Assembly: GCA_963620985.1 (NCBI GenBank) | Contig: CAVFCI010000064.1 | Location: forward strand, 1-11,581 | DNA: 11,581 nt | Direction of reading: 5' to 3' | DNA from: F23-B02 sp963620985 | GTDB taxonomy: Bacteria > Bacillota > Clostridia > Oscillospirales > Oscillospiraceae | Shown: piece by piece, positions 1 through 5,565 of the stretch | Layout: each line of letters opens with the position of its first letter | Position numbering within the stretch: the first letter of the stretch is position 1 | Translations under genes and position numbers: made by a program | The notes under the pieces: model-generated | Seen by the model: only the letters and a program-made list of their open reading frames with translations | Told to the model about the DNA's origin: nothing | The model's database searches: none

Positions 1-66
1 ATCCGCGCAGCGGGGGAGCTCGAGGGGGCAAGACCCGCCTCGAGTTGGATTATAGCCATCAAAAAC

Positions 67-87
67 GCCTGAGCTATCAGGCTTTTT
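67..87 (+). terminator. Rho-independent terminator
   Basis: A GCCTGA stem (67-72), GCTA loop (73-76) and TCAGGC (77-82) are followed by five Ts (83-87), with a run of As upstream at 61-65. This is the form of a plus-strand intrinsic terminator. It probably ends a transcript entering from the left, whose gene lies outside the window. Confidence 0.6.
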
Positions 88-102
88 GACGAGCGTAGCG
101 AG

Positions 103-134
103 ATTTTTTGTGAAGCAAAAGCTTCACAAAAAAT
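103..134. repeat. Perfect 14-bp AT-rich inverted repeat
   Basis: ATTTTTTGTGAAGC (103-116) and its exact complement (121-134) flank an AAAA loop. The hairpin is symmetric, so it could act in both directions, but its stem is AT-rich apart from the GTGAAGC core. It follows the terminator at 67-87 by about 15 bases, an arrangement mirrored at the right end of the window (11509-11540 then 11556-11581). It may be part of a repeated intergenic element. Confidence 0.6.
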
Positions 135-140
135 GTGGCG

Positions 141-164
141 TTTGTGCAGCGTAAGCCGCACAAA
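141..164. repeat. Short inverted repeat
   Basis: TTTGTGC (141-147) pairs with GCACAAA (158-164). Inside, after one mismatch, two more pairs (GC/GC) close a GTAA loop. It follows the 103-134 hairpin by six bases, so the two form a run of consecutive stem-loops. Function unknown; it lacks a T-tract. Confidence 0.4.
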
Positions 165-289
165 TCAAATTTCATTCGGCTTTCAGCTCTCAGCTATCGG
201 CTGGCACCGTCAGTGCCGTAGTTTCCTCCGTTGTCTCCGGTCGGGACACCGCAATATGCGTATCTGTAGCTGCCTCAAAGCGCCAGTAA

Positions 290-325
290 AAAAACACGAA
301 CGACGGGAGGGTCGTTCGTGTTTTT
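290..325. terminator. Strong bidirectional terminator
   Basis: A perfect 15-bp inverted repeat (290-304 and 311-325, core CACGAACGAC/GTCGTTCGTG) surrounds a GGGAGG loop. It carries five Ts on the plus side and at least five, in total seven, As on the other side, so it can terminate in either direction. On the minus strand it is the first clear terminator downstream of the DtxR-type regulator, whose stop codon is about 190 bases away. Confidence 0.75.
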
Positions 326-514
326 CCATAATTAAAGAAGAGAGGTGTAGATGTGAACAAAAGCTCGCACTGTTATTGCTGCTTTCCGGCGGCGTCCTGA
401 ACCACCGCCGGAGGCTTATCACATTTTAAGGGAGGCTTTGTGAGTTTAATTTACTACTTCTGCGATAGGATTTCCGCTCCAAAACGGCTCTCTCCTGCTC
501 CAAAAGGGCATATA

Positions 515-901
515 TCAGCCCTGACTGCGCAATTTGCCCATCTCGGCGACGTGCTTTTTTATCGCGTTGAAGGACTCGTCGCTTATGATGTGCTCCATCT
601 TGCACGCATCCTCGGCCGCGGTCCCGCTGCTTACGCCGAGCAGCATGAGGTAGCTCGTGAGCAGCGTGTGCCGCTCGTAGATCTTCGACGCGACCTCTAT
701 ACCGGCCTCGGTGAGGCTCAGATGCCCCAGCTCGTCGGAGACGAGATAGCCGCCGCTCTTCAGAAGCCCGACAGCACGGCTGACGCTCGGCTTGGAATAG
801 CCCATGTACTCGCCGACATCTATGGCGCGCACATCCTTATATTTTTGAGACAGGACGTATATGGTCTCAAGATACATCTCGCCCGATTCCTGCAAATTCA
901 T
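515..901 (-). CDS. DtxR/IdeR-family metal-dependent repressor (short form)
   Basis: This is a 128-residue metal-responsive repressor, probably of the divergent feo operon. The start chosen is the ATG at 901, preceded by GGAGAG at a normal distance; an upstream in-frame start at 946 would overlap the promoter. The N-terminal winged helix includes KPSVSRAVGLLK (about residues 37-48) and DELG. The dimer/metal domain carries RH (H78) and ACKMEH (C100, E103, H104), with M9 in EMYLE. M/C/E/H matches the primary site of iron-type DtxR/IdeR from memory, rather than the Asp/Glu set of manganese-type MntR. The ancillary-site positions look lost (E to T, H to A), and there is no C-terminal SH3-like domain, as in MntR-length members. 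Expected action: bind GTTAGC-type operators when iron-loaded. Family assignment is firm; iron over manganese is inference. Confidence 0.9.
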   Translation of the reverse strand: MNLQESGEMYLETIYVLSQKYKDVRAIDVGEYMGYSKPSVSRAVGLLKSGGYLVSDELGHLSLTEAGIEVASKIYERHTLLTSYLMLLGVSSGTAAEDACKMEHIISDESFNAIKKHVAEMGKLRSQG

Positions 902-931
902 TCCGTTCTCTCCGTGTTCAAATTTAGTTAC

Positions 932-960
932 ATTATATAATAACACATTATTTTTGCTAA
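932..960 (-). promoter_or_regulatory. Promoter of the DtxR-type regulator
   Basis: Read on the minus strand, TTAGCA (960-955) and a perfect TATAAT (937-932) are separated by 17 bases. Transcription would start near 925, leaving a short leader with the ribosome site GGAGAG before the ATG at 901. The -35 itself contains TTAGC, half of the operator found three times in front of feoA, which would allow autoregulation. The spacing is good, but the -35 matches the consensus in only four of six bases. Confidence 0.5.
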
Positions 961-1009
961 TTCAAGCCGCTTAATCCCTACCTTCGCGCTGTGATATTAT
1001 GCACAATTC

Positions 1010-1025
1010 GTTAGCATATGCTAAC
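1010..1025. promoter_or_regulatory. Operator 1, GTTAGC-ATAT-GCTAAC
   Basis: A perfect 16-bp palindrome in the divergent region, about 40 bases upstream of the feo -35 and about 50 bases upstream of the regulator's -35. The same half-sites recur at 1101 and 1134. The TTAGC/GCTAA core resembles binding sites of DtxR-family repressors. Its position between the two promoters would suit control of either gene. It is nested in a wider inverted repeat, GCACAATT (1001-1008) and AATTGTGC (1032-1039). Confidence 0.7.
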
Positions 1026-1065
1026 CGTTAAAATTGTGCAAGTCTACAAAGCTTGTGTCAGGCTC

Positions 1066-1093
1066 TTGACAATGGGGAAAACTGTGCTATTAT
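1066..1093 (+). promoter_or_regulatory. feo operon promoter
   Basis: TTGACA (1066-1071, perfect -35) and TATTAT (1088-1093, five of six) are separated by 16 bases. Transcription should start near 1100, which is the first base of operator 2. This is the classical place for a repressor to block RNA polymerase. The resulting leader of about 70 bases contains operators 2 and 3 and the feoA ribosome site. Confidence 0.75.
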
Positions 1094-1100
1094 TCATGCA

Positions 1101-1116
1101 GTTAGCGAGAGCTAAC
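1101..1116. promoter_or_regulatory. Operator 2, GTTAGC-GAGA-GCTAAC
   Basis: The half-sites are identical to those of operator 1, with a different four-base centre. It begins eight bases after the -10 box, at the expected transcription start, so a bound repressor would stop initiation. Its centre lies 33 bases from that of operator 3, about three helical turns, so two dimers would sit on the same face of the DNA. Confidence 0.75.
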
Positions 1117-1133
1117 TTTAATTCAGCCCCACG

Positions 1134-1149
1134 GTTAGCGCGTGCTAAT
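1134..1149. promoter_or_regulatory. Operator 3, GTTAGC-GCGT-GCTAAT
   Basis: A third copy with one changed base in the right half-site. It ends just before the ribosome site AAAGGAG (1151-1157) of the first feoA, within the predicted transcribed leader. Together with operator 2 it would give cooperative or roadblock repression. Confidence 0.65.
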
Positions 1150-1169
1150 CAAAGGAGAAAGGACAGAGA

Positions 1170-1382
1170 ATGATGCCTTTAACATTAGCTGCGGTCGGCG
1201 AGGATAATACGATCAAGCGTATCGCCGGCAAGCCTGAGGTGAAGAAGCACCTCGAAAACCTCGGCTTTGTCGTCGGGGGCGATGTAAAAGTGTTGACTGC
1301 CGTTGGCGAGAATGTCATCGTCAAGGTCAAAGAGGCCAGGATCGCCATAAGCGCGGAAATGGCACAGAAAATATATGTGTGA
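1170..1382 (+). CDS. feoA: FeoA-family protein, first copy
   Basis: A 70-residue FeoA protein, a small SH3-like beta-barrel that in the Feo system works with FeoB at the cytoplasmic face in ferrous iron uptake. FeoA features visible are KRIAGKPEVKKHLENLGF followed by a GGDVKVL turn and the strand ENVIVKVKEARIAIS, ending in the usual amphipathic tail with the pattern ISAEMAQKIYV. Length is normal for the family. ATG 1170 is chosen because AAAGGA lies six bases upstream; ATG 1173 is equally possible. It is the first gene of the feo operon, behind the TTGACA/TATTAT promoter and its operators, and ends 11 bases before the second feoA. The family is sure; its exact role beside a second copy is not. 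Confidence 0.93.
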   Translation: MMPLTLAAVGEDNTIKRIAGKPEVKKHLENLGFVVGGDVKVLTAVGENVIVKVKEARIAISAEMAQKIYV

Positions 1383-1393
1383 GGAGCAGAAAC

Positions 1394-1615
1394 ATGAAGA
1401 CTCTGAGAGACGTTAAGATCGGCCAGACCGTCACCGTCAAGAAGCTCCATGGCGAGGGCGCGATAAAGCGCCGCATCATGGACATGGGTATTACCAAGGG
1501 CGCTGAGGTCTATGTCCGCAAGGTCGCTCCCCTGGGCGATCCCATCGAGCTCACCGTCCGCGGCTATGAGCTTTCCCTGCGCAAGGCAGATGCAGAAAAG
1601 ATCGAGGTGGAATAA
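1394..1615 (+). CDS. feoA: FeoA-family protein, second copy
   Basis: A second, divergent FeoA of 73 residues. It shows the family pattern clearly: an opening LRDVKIGQTVTVKKL, then IKRRIMDMGITKGAEVYV, then PLGDPIELTVRGYELSLRKADAEKIEV. This copy is closer to the classical FeoA than the first, which lacks the central DPIEL-type strand motif. The start is the ATG at 1394, seven bases after GAGGAG (1381-1386); a GTG at 1379 would overlap the first feoA stop and has no suitable ribosome site. Its stop overlaps the feoB start by one base (TAATG), so the two are translationally coupled. Paired feoA genes in front of feoB are common in Clostridia, and the two proteins may bind FeoB at different places or form mixed oligomers. 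Confidence 0.93.
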   Translation: MKTLRDVKIGQTVTVKKLHGEGAIKRRIMDMGITKGAEVYVRKVAPLGDPIELTVRGYELSLRKADAEKIEVE

Positions 1616-4128
1616 TGGAAAAGAACATTAAAATTGCCCTTGCCGGCAACCCGAACAGCGGTAAAACGACCCTGTTCAATGCGCTGACCGGCTCAAATCA
1701 GTTCGTCGGCAACTGGCCCGGCGTTACCGTTGAGAAGAAGGAAGGCAAGCTCAAGAAGTTTGACGGCGTAACGGTCGTTGACCTTCCTGGCATCTACTCG
1801 CTTTCCCCCTACACCCTTGAGGAGGTCGTTGCTCGTAACTTCCTGCTCGGCGAGCGCCCCGATGCGATACTGAACATCATCGACGGCACGAACCTTGAGC
1901 GTAACCTTTACCTGACCACTCAGCTGACAGAGCTGGGCATCCCCGTTGTCGTTGCGGTCAACATGATGGACATCGTCCGCAAGAACGGCGATGTGATAAA
2001 CATCAAGGAGCTGTCCCGTCAGCTCGGCTGCAAGGTGCTGGAGATATCCGCACTCAAGGGCGACGGCGTGACCGAGGCCGCGGCTGCGGCTGTCGATGCT
2101 GCCAAGAACGGCAAGACCATCCCCATGCACTCGTTCTCCGGCGTTGTCGAGCACGCTATCGCTCACATCGAGGAGGCCGTCCTGCACGAGCTGCCCGAGG
2201 AGCAGCAGCGCTGGTACGCCATCAAGATCTTCGAGCATGACGACAAGGTGCTTGCAAAGCTTGCGATAAAGCCCGAGGTCATGCAGCACATCGACGCGGA
2301 CATCAAGGCCGCCGAGGAGGAGCTCGACGACGATGCAGAGAGCATCATCACAAACGAGCGCTACCTCTACATAGCCTCCATCATCAAGGCCTGCTACAAG
2401 AAGAAGAACGTCGGAAAGCTCACGACCTCCGACAAGATAGATAAGATAGTCACCAACCGCTGGCTCGGCCTGCCGATCTTCGCAGCCGTCATGTTCTTTG
2501 TCTACTGGGTCGCAATGGTCGCCGTCGGCGCACCCGCGACCGACTGGGCAAACGACGGTGTGTTCGGCGACGGCTGGCACCTGCTGGGCATCGGCTCTGC
2601 CGACTATAACGACACAAACGACGAATACTCCGCCGCCCTTCAGGCAGTCAGCGCCTTCCTCGGCGAGGATATCGACGTTGAGGCAGACGACTTCGACGCA
2701 GACGCACTGCTTGCCGAGATGAAGTCCTTCGAGACCACCGACAAGTCTGCCGAGCTCGACGTTGAGGACGAGGAGACCCTCGCCATCAACACCATGACAG
2801 CCTACTACGACGCGATCCCCGAGGACGCGGACAAGGAGAGCACCATTGCAGTCACCTATGTTGACGCAGTTGCCTACCTCGAGGAAAACGGCTTTGACGC
2901 TCCCGATCCTGCCGATTACGGCGTGTGGGTACCGAGTATCCCGACCCTCGTCGGCGACGGCCTTGACGCTGCAAACGCAGCTCCCTGGCTCAGCGGCCTT
3001 ATCAACGACGGTATCGTAGCCGGTGTCGGCGCGGTCCTCGGCTTCGTTCCCCAGATGCTCGTCCTGTTCCTGATGCTCGCCTTCCTCGAGGCCTGCGGCT
3101 ACATGGCGCGTATCGCCTTCGTGCTCGACCGTGTGTTCCGCAAGTTCGGACTTTCCGGCAAGAGCTTCATCCCCATGCTCGTCGGCGTCGGCTGCGGCGT
3201 TCCGGGCGTTATGGCATCCCGTACCATCGAAAACGAACGTGACCGCCGTATGACGATCATGACCACGACCTTCATCCCCTGCGGCGCAAAGGTTCCCTTC
3301 ATCGCAATGATCGCCGGCGCACTGTTCGGCGGCAGCGCATGGGTATCCACCTCCGCATACTTCATCGGCATGGCAGCTATCATCTGCTCGGGCATCATCC
3401 TCAAGAAGACCCGCCGCTTTGCCGGAGACCCCGCTCCCTTCGTTATGGAGCTTCCCGCATACCACATGCCCACCCTCGGCAACGTCCTCCGCTCCATGTG
3501 GGAGCGCGGCTGGTCCTTCATCAAGAAGGCGGGCACCATCATCCTGCTCTCGACCATCTTCGTATGGTTCACCACCTACTTCGGCTGGGTTGACGGCACC
3601 TTCCAGATGCTCACCGAGGATCAGATCGACTCCTCCATCCTCGCCAAGATCGGCAATGCGATCGCATGGATCTTCGCACCCCTCGGCTGGGGCAACTGGC
3701 AGGCAACTGTCGCCTCCATCACCGGCCTTGTCGCAAAGGAGAACATCGTCGGCACTCTCGGCATCCTCTACGGCGGCGGCGACGGCACCGTCTATCAGGC
3801 AATGGCAGCAGCCTTCACCGGCGTGACCGCTTACAGCTTCCTCGTCTTCAACCTTCTGTGCGCTCCCTGCTTTGCAGCTATCGGCGCGATCAAGCGCGAG
3901 ATGAACAACCGCAGCTGGACCTGGTTTGCCATCGGCTATCAGTGCGGCTTTGCATACGTCATCGCCCTGATGATCAATCAGTTCGGCGGCGCCTTCACCG
4001 GCAGCCTGAACGTCATCGGCCTGATCGTTGCGATCGCTCTGCTGGCAGGCATGATCTACATGCTCTTCCGCCCCTACAAGGAGGCAGAGACTCTCAGCAC
4101 CAAGGAAGCTACCGTCGGTCTGAAGTAA
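1615..4128 (+). CDS. feoB: FeoB ferrous iron transporter with a large acidic extracytoplasmic insertion
   Basis: The ferrous iron permease of the cytoplasmic membrane, 837 residues. The N-terminal G domain has GNPNSGKTT (11-19), the NWPGVT switch (33-38), DLPG (56-59) and NMMD (116-119). A helical GDI-like domain runs to about 270. The first membrane helix is at about 287-308. Pore cysteines are conserved: GCGVP (C527), PCGAK (C556) and CAPC (C749, C752). The oddity is a segment of about 106 residues (330-435) between the first and second membrane helices, with roughly 32 Asp/Glu, three Lys and no Arg; the Escherichia coli protein has only a short loop there. By FeoB topology this faces outside. 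Nearly all isoleucine codons in the membrane part are ATC, suggesting strong expression. Function is firm; the role of the insertion is open. Confidence 0.97.
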   Translation: MEKNIKIALAGNPNSGKTTLFNALTGSNQFVGNWPGVTVEKKEGKLKKFDGVTVVDLPGIYSLSPYTLEEVVARNFLLGERPDAILNIIDGTNLERNLYLTTQLTELGIPVVVAVNMMDIVRKNGDVINIKELSRQLGCKVLEISALKGDGVTEAAAAAVDAAKNGKTIPMHSFSGVVEHAIAHIEEAVLHELPEEQQRWYAIKIFEHDDKVLAKLAIKPEVMQHIDADIKAAEEELDDDAESIITNERYLYIASIIKACYKKKNVGKLTTSDKIDKIVTNRWLGLPIFAAVMFFVYWVAMVAVGAPATDWANDGVFGDGWHLLGIGSADYNDTNDEYSAALQAVSAFLGEDIDVEADDFDADALLAEMKSFETTDKSAELDVEDEETLAINTMTAYYDAIPEDADKESTIAVTYVDAVAYLEENGFDAPDPADYGVWVPSIPTLVGDGLDAANAAPWLSGLINDGIVAGVGAVLGFVPQMLVLFLMLAFLEACGYMARIAFVLDRVFRKFGLSGKSFIPMLVGVGCGVPGVMASRTIENERDRRMTIMTTTFIPCGAKVPFIAMIAGALFGGSAWVSTSAYFIGMAAIICSGIILKKTRRFAGDPAPFVMELPAYHMPTLGNVLRSMWERGWSFIKKAGTIILLSTIFVWFTTYFGWVDGTFQMLTEDQIDSSILAKIGNAIAWIFAPLGWGNWQATVASITGLVAKENIVGTLGILYGGGDGTVYQAMAAAFTGVTAYSFLVFNLLCAPCFAAIGAIKREMNNRSWTWFAIGYQCGFAYVIALMINQFGGAFTGSLNVIGLIVAIALLAGMIYMLFRPYKEAETLSTKEATVGLK

Positions 4129-4171
4129 AAGCAGCATAACATAACGATAACGAATAAAGGAGGAGTAAGCA

Positions 4172-4411
4172 ATGCTTGAATACATAGCGGCCAATATCGG
4201 AACGATACTGATAACGGCGGGGCTGATCGTGATCGTCGCGCTCATAATCCGCTCGATAGTCAGGAATAAGAAAGCAGGCATATCCTCCTGCGGCGCAAAG
4301 TGCGGCGGCTGCGGCGCGTGCGCCATGGCCGGAAAGTGCCACGGCGGCTCCAGCTGCTCCGGCGGCAGCGCCCTCAGGGATGTAAAAAACCTGAAGAAAC
4401 AGAACAGTTAA
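4172..4411 (+). CDS. FeoB-associated Cys-rich membrane protein
   Basis: A 79-residue protein of the FeoB-associated Cys-rich membrane family, typically found right after feoB in Clostridia. One membrane helix (about 9-26) is followed by R27, R31, K33 and K34, which puts the tail in the cytoplasm. The tail holds six cysteines and one histidine: C40, C44, C47, C50, C56, H57, C62 (CxxxCxxCxxC then CH and C), separated by many glycines. This looks like a flexible metal-binding tail that could receive or sense iron as it leaves FeoB; that role is inferred from context. A strong GGAGG lies eight bases before ATG 4172. It ends nine bases before the operon hairpin, so it is the last feo gene. Confidence 0.88.
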   Translation: MLEYIAANIGTILITAGLIVIVALIIRSIVRNKKAGISSCGAKCGGCGACAMAGKCHGGSSCSGGSALRDVKNLKKQNS

Positions 4412-4419
4412 ACGCTGAC

Positions 4420-4451
4420 GGGAGGTGCAGACCCCTGCACCTCCCCATTTT
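4420..4451 (+). terminator. Terminator-like hairpin at the end of the feo operon
   Basis: An 11-bp perfect stem (GGGAGGTGCAG, 4420-4430, with its complement at 4435-4445) and an ACCC loop are followed by CATTTT. The stem is strong but the T-run is only four long, so some read-through is plausible. The next gene starts 18 bases further on, and no clear promoter fits between, so this hairpin probably sets the level of downstream expression rather than fully separating the two modules. Confidence 0.65.
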
Positions 4452-4468
4452 ACAAACAGGAGTAAGCG

Positions 4469-4864
4469 ATGACTAACCCCAAGCTTGCGGTGTCCGCCTC
4501 GGTGGTGAGATACCTTCTCGCGCTGGACGCGCTCAGAGGCGCGGGCGGGATACGCACGACAGACGTGGCGAGGTATCTGAACATAAAAAAGCCGAGCGCA
4601 CACACGATGCTCAACAATTTAAAGGACGCAGGGCTTCTGACCAAGGACGAGCTGGGCATAGCGCATCTGACAAGCTACGGCACGGAGCTGACGAGCCGGT
4701 ACAGGCGCTATTACTGTGCTGCGGCTGAGGCTCTTGCGCGCACACTGCCGGCCTCGGCTGATATAAAAGGCGCGGCCTGCGCCCTCGTCGCCGAGCTTTC
4801 CGAGCAGGTGCTCGAGGAGCTTTGCGCCCAAGGCACTGCGGAGGGAACACTTAATGTATCTTGA
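4469..4864 (+). CDS. DtxR-like HTH regulator lacking most metal ligands
   Basis: A 131-residue winged-helix protein resembling the DtxR regulator at 515-901. Shared positions are KPS (41-43), LK-x-x-G-x-L, DELG (60-63) and LT-x-x-G-x-E (67-73). Aligned nearly without gaps, the primary-site residues M9, C100, E103 and H104 of that protein become R14, C104, V107 and A108, and H78 becomes Y82, so only the cysteine remains. It therefore probably does not sense metal in the usual way, though it may still bind DNA through its intact HTH. AGGAG (4458-4462) precedes ATG 4469. Its end overlaps the ABC ATPase gene by 11 bases, so it likely controls that transporter. It could respond to another signal or act constitutively. 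Homology to DtxR is good; the loss of sensing is inferred. Confidence 0.75.
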   Translation: MTNPKLAVSASVVRYLLALDALRGAGGIRTTDVARYLNIKKPSAHTMLNNLKDAGLLTKDELGIAHLTSYGTELTSRYRRYYCAAAEALARTLPASADIKGAACALVAELSEQVLEELCAQGTAEGTLNVS

Positions 4865-5552
4865 GATAAGCGAGCTTCACAAGGGCTTCGGCAGCGGCGA
4901 TAACCGCTGCGAGGTGCTCCGCGGCATAAGCTGCGGCATTGAAAAAGGACATATATGCGTCCTGCTGGGACCCTCGGGCTCCGGCAAATCGACGCTTCTG
5001 AATATAATAGGCGGCATTGAAACGGCTGACTCCGGCAGCATAAGCATCGGCGGACAGCCGATCGCTGTGATGAGCGCAAGGCAGCTTTCGCTGTACCGGC
5101 GCAGGCATCTCGGCTATGTCTTCCAGTCGTATAACCTCATCCCGAACCTGACGGTGCAGGAAAACATCGAGGTCGGCGCGTACCTTTCCGATAAGCCCCT
5201 GCCGGCGGAGGAGATACTCAAGACCCTCAGCCTGTGGGAGCACAGGAGCAAGGTACCCTCTCAGCTCTCGGGCGGTCAGCAGCAGCGCACGGCCATAGGA
5301 AGGGCGATAGTCAAAAACCCGGATATTCTGCTGTGCGACGAGCCGACGGGCGCGCTCGACTACAAGACCTCCAAGGAAATACTGGAGCTTATAGAGCGCG
5401 TAAACCAGAGCTACGGCAGCACGGTCATACTCGTTACGCATAACGACGCGATAAAGCGCATGGCCGACCGCGTCATACGCCTGCGCGACGGCGCTGTCCG
5501 CTCCGACGAGCTCAACAGCTCAAAGCTCGGCGCTATGCAGCTTGAATGGTGA
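4854..5552 (+). CDS. ABC transporter ATP-binding protein (MacB/LolD type)
   Basis: The 232-residue nucleotide-binding subunit of an ABC transporter, at the cytoplasmic face of the membrane. All motifs are present: Walker A GPSGSGKST (39-47), Q-loop Q91 in VFQSYNLIPNLTVQEN, signature LSGGQQQR (138-145), Walker B ILLCDEPTGALD (D162, E163) and H-loop H196 in THND. YVFQSYNLIPNLTVQEN and DEPTGALD are typical of the MacB/LolD/FtsE-like group, which partners FtsX-type permeases. ATG 4854 lies inside the end of the preceding regulator gene, with GAGGG about 10 bases upstream. Most isoleucines use ATA (14 of 21), unlike feoB. The partner is the permease that follows 13 bases later. The substrate is unknown; such transporters export peptides, drugs or lipids, or act as mechanotransmitters. 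Confidence 0.93.
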   Translation: MYLEISELHKGFGSGDNRCEVLRGISCGIEKGHICVLLGPSGSGKSTLLNIIGGIETADSGSISIGGQPIAVMSARQLSLYRRRHLGYVFQSYNLIPNLTVQENIEVGAYLSDKPLPAEEILKTLSLWEHRSKVPSQLSGGQQQRTAIGRAIVKNPDILLCDEPTGALDYKTSKEILELIERVNQSYGSTVILVTHNDAIKRMADRVIRLRDGAVRSDELNSSKLGAMQLEW

Positions 5553-5565
5553 GGGAGCAGAGGCC

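Larger units (their letters stand above)
1..514. other. Non-coding left flank rich in hairpins
   Basis: No convincing gene lies between the window start and the end of the minus-strand regulator at 515. The stretch holds several inverted repeats. One at 19-44 has CTCGAGG/CCTCGAG arms extended by GGG/CCC around a CAAGA loop. Others are listed separately at 67-87, 103-134, 141-164 and 290-325. Smaller ones are GGCAC/GTGCC at 203-217 and TCCGGCGG/CCGCCGGA at 385-412. A gene may end near base 72 from the left, because a terminator follows directly, but the remaining 24 codons are too few to identify. Open frames here have no family resemblance that I can see. Confidence 0.6.

Noticed and set aside
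1..72. A possible 3' end of an upstream gene in frame 1, ending in TGA at 70-72 just before a terminator
   Set aside because: Only 24 codons are visible, another frame stays open as well, and nothing identifies a family. The adjacent terminator makes a gene end plausible but not supportable.
19..217. The run of hairpins considered as a CRISPR array, riboswitch or tRNA
   Set aside because: The stems differ in sequence, there are no regularly spaced direct repeats, and no cloverleaf or known riboswitch core is recognisable.
133..429. Open frames of 70-98 codons on both strands in the left flank
   Set aside because: They cross several hairpins and a terminator, lack good ribosome sites, and the proteins resemble nothing I know.
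440..940. A 166-codon plus-strand frame starting at a GTG behind GGGAGG
   Set aside because: It runs antisense through the whole DtxR-type regulator, which has clear family motifs. The protein shows no recognisable domain, so it is a shadow frame despite the good ribosome site.
1693..4326. A very long minus-strand frame opposite feoB
   Set aside because: It mirrors feoB codon bias (few stops in the antisense frame of a GC-rich gene), has no family motifs, and overlaps an undoubted gene on the other strand.
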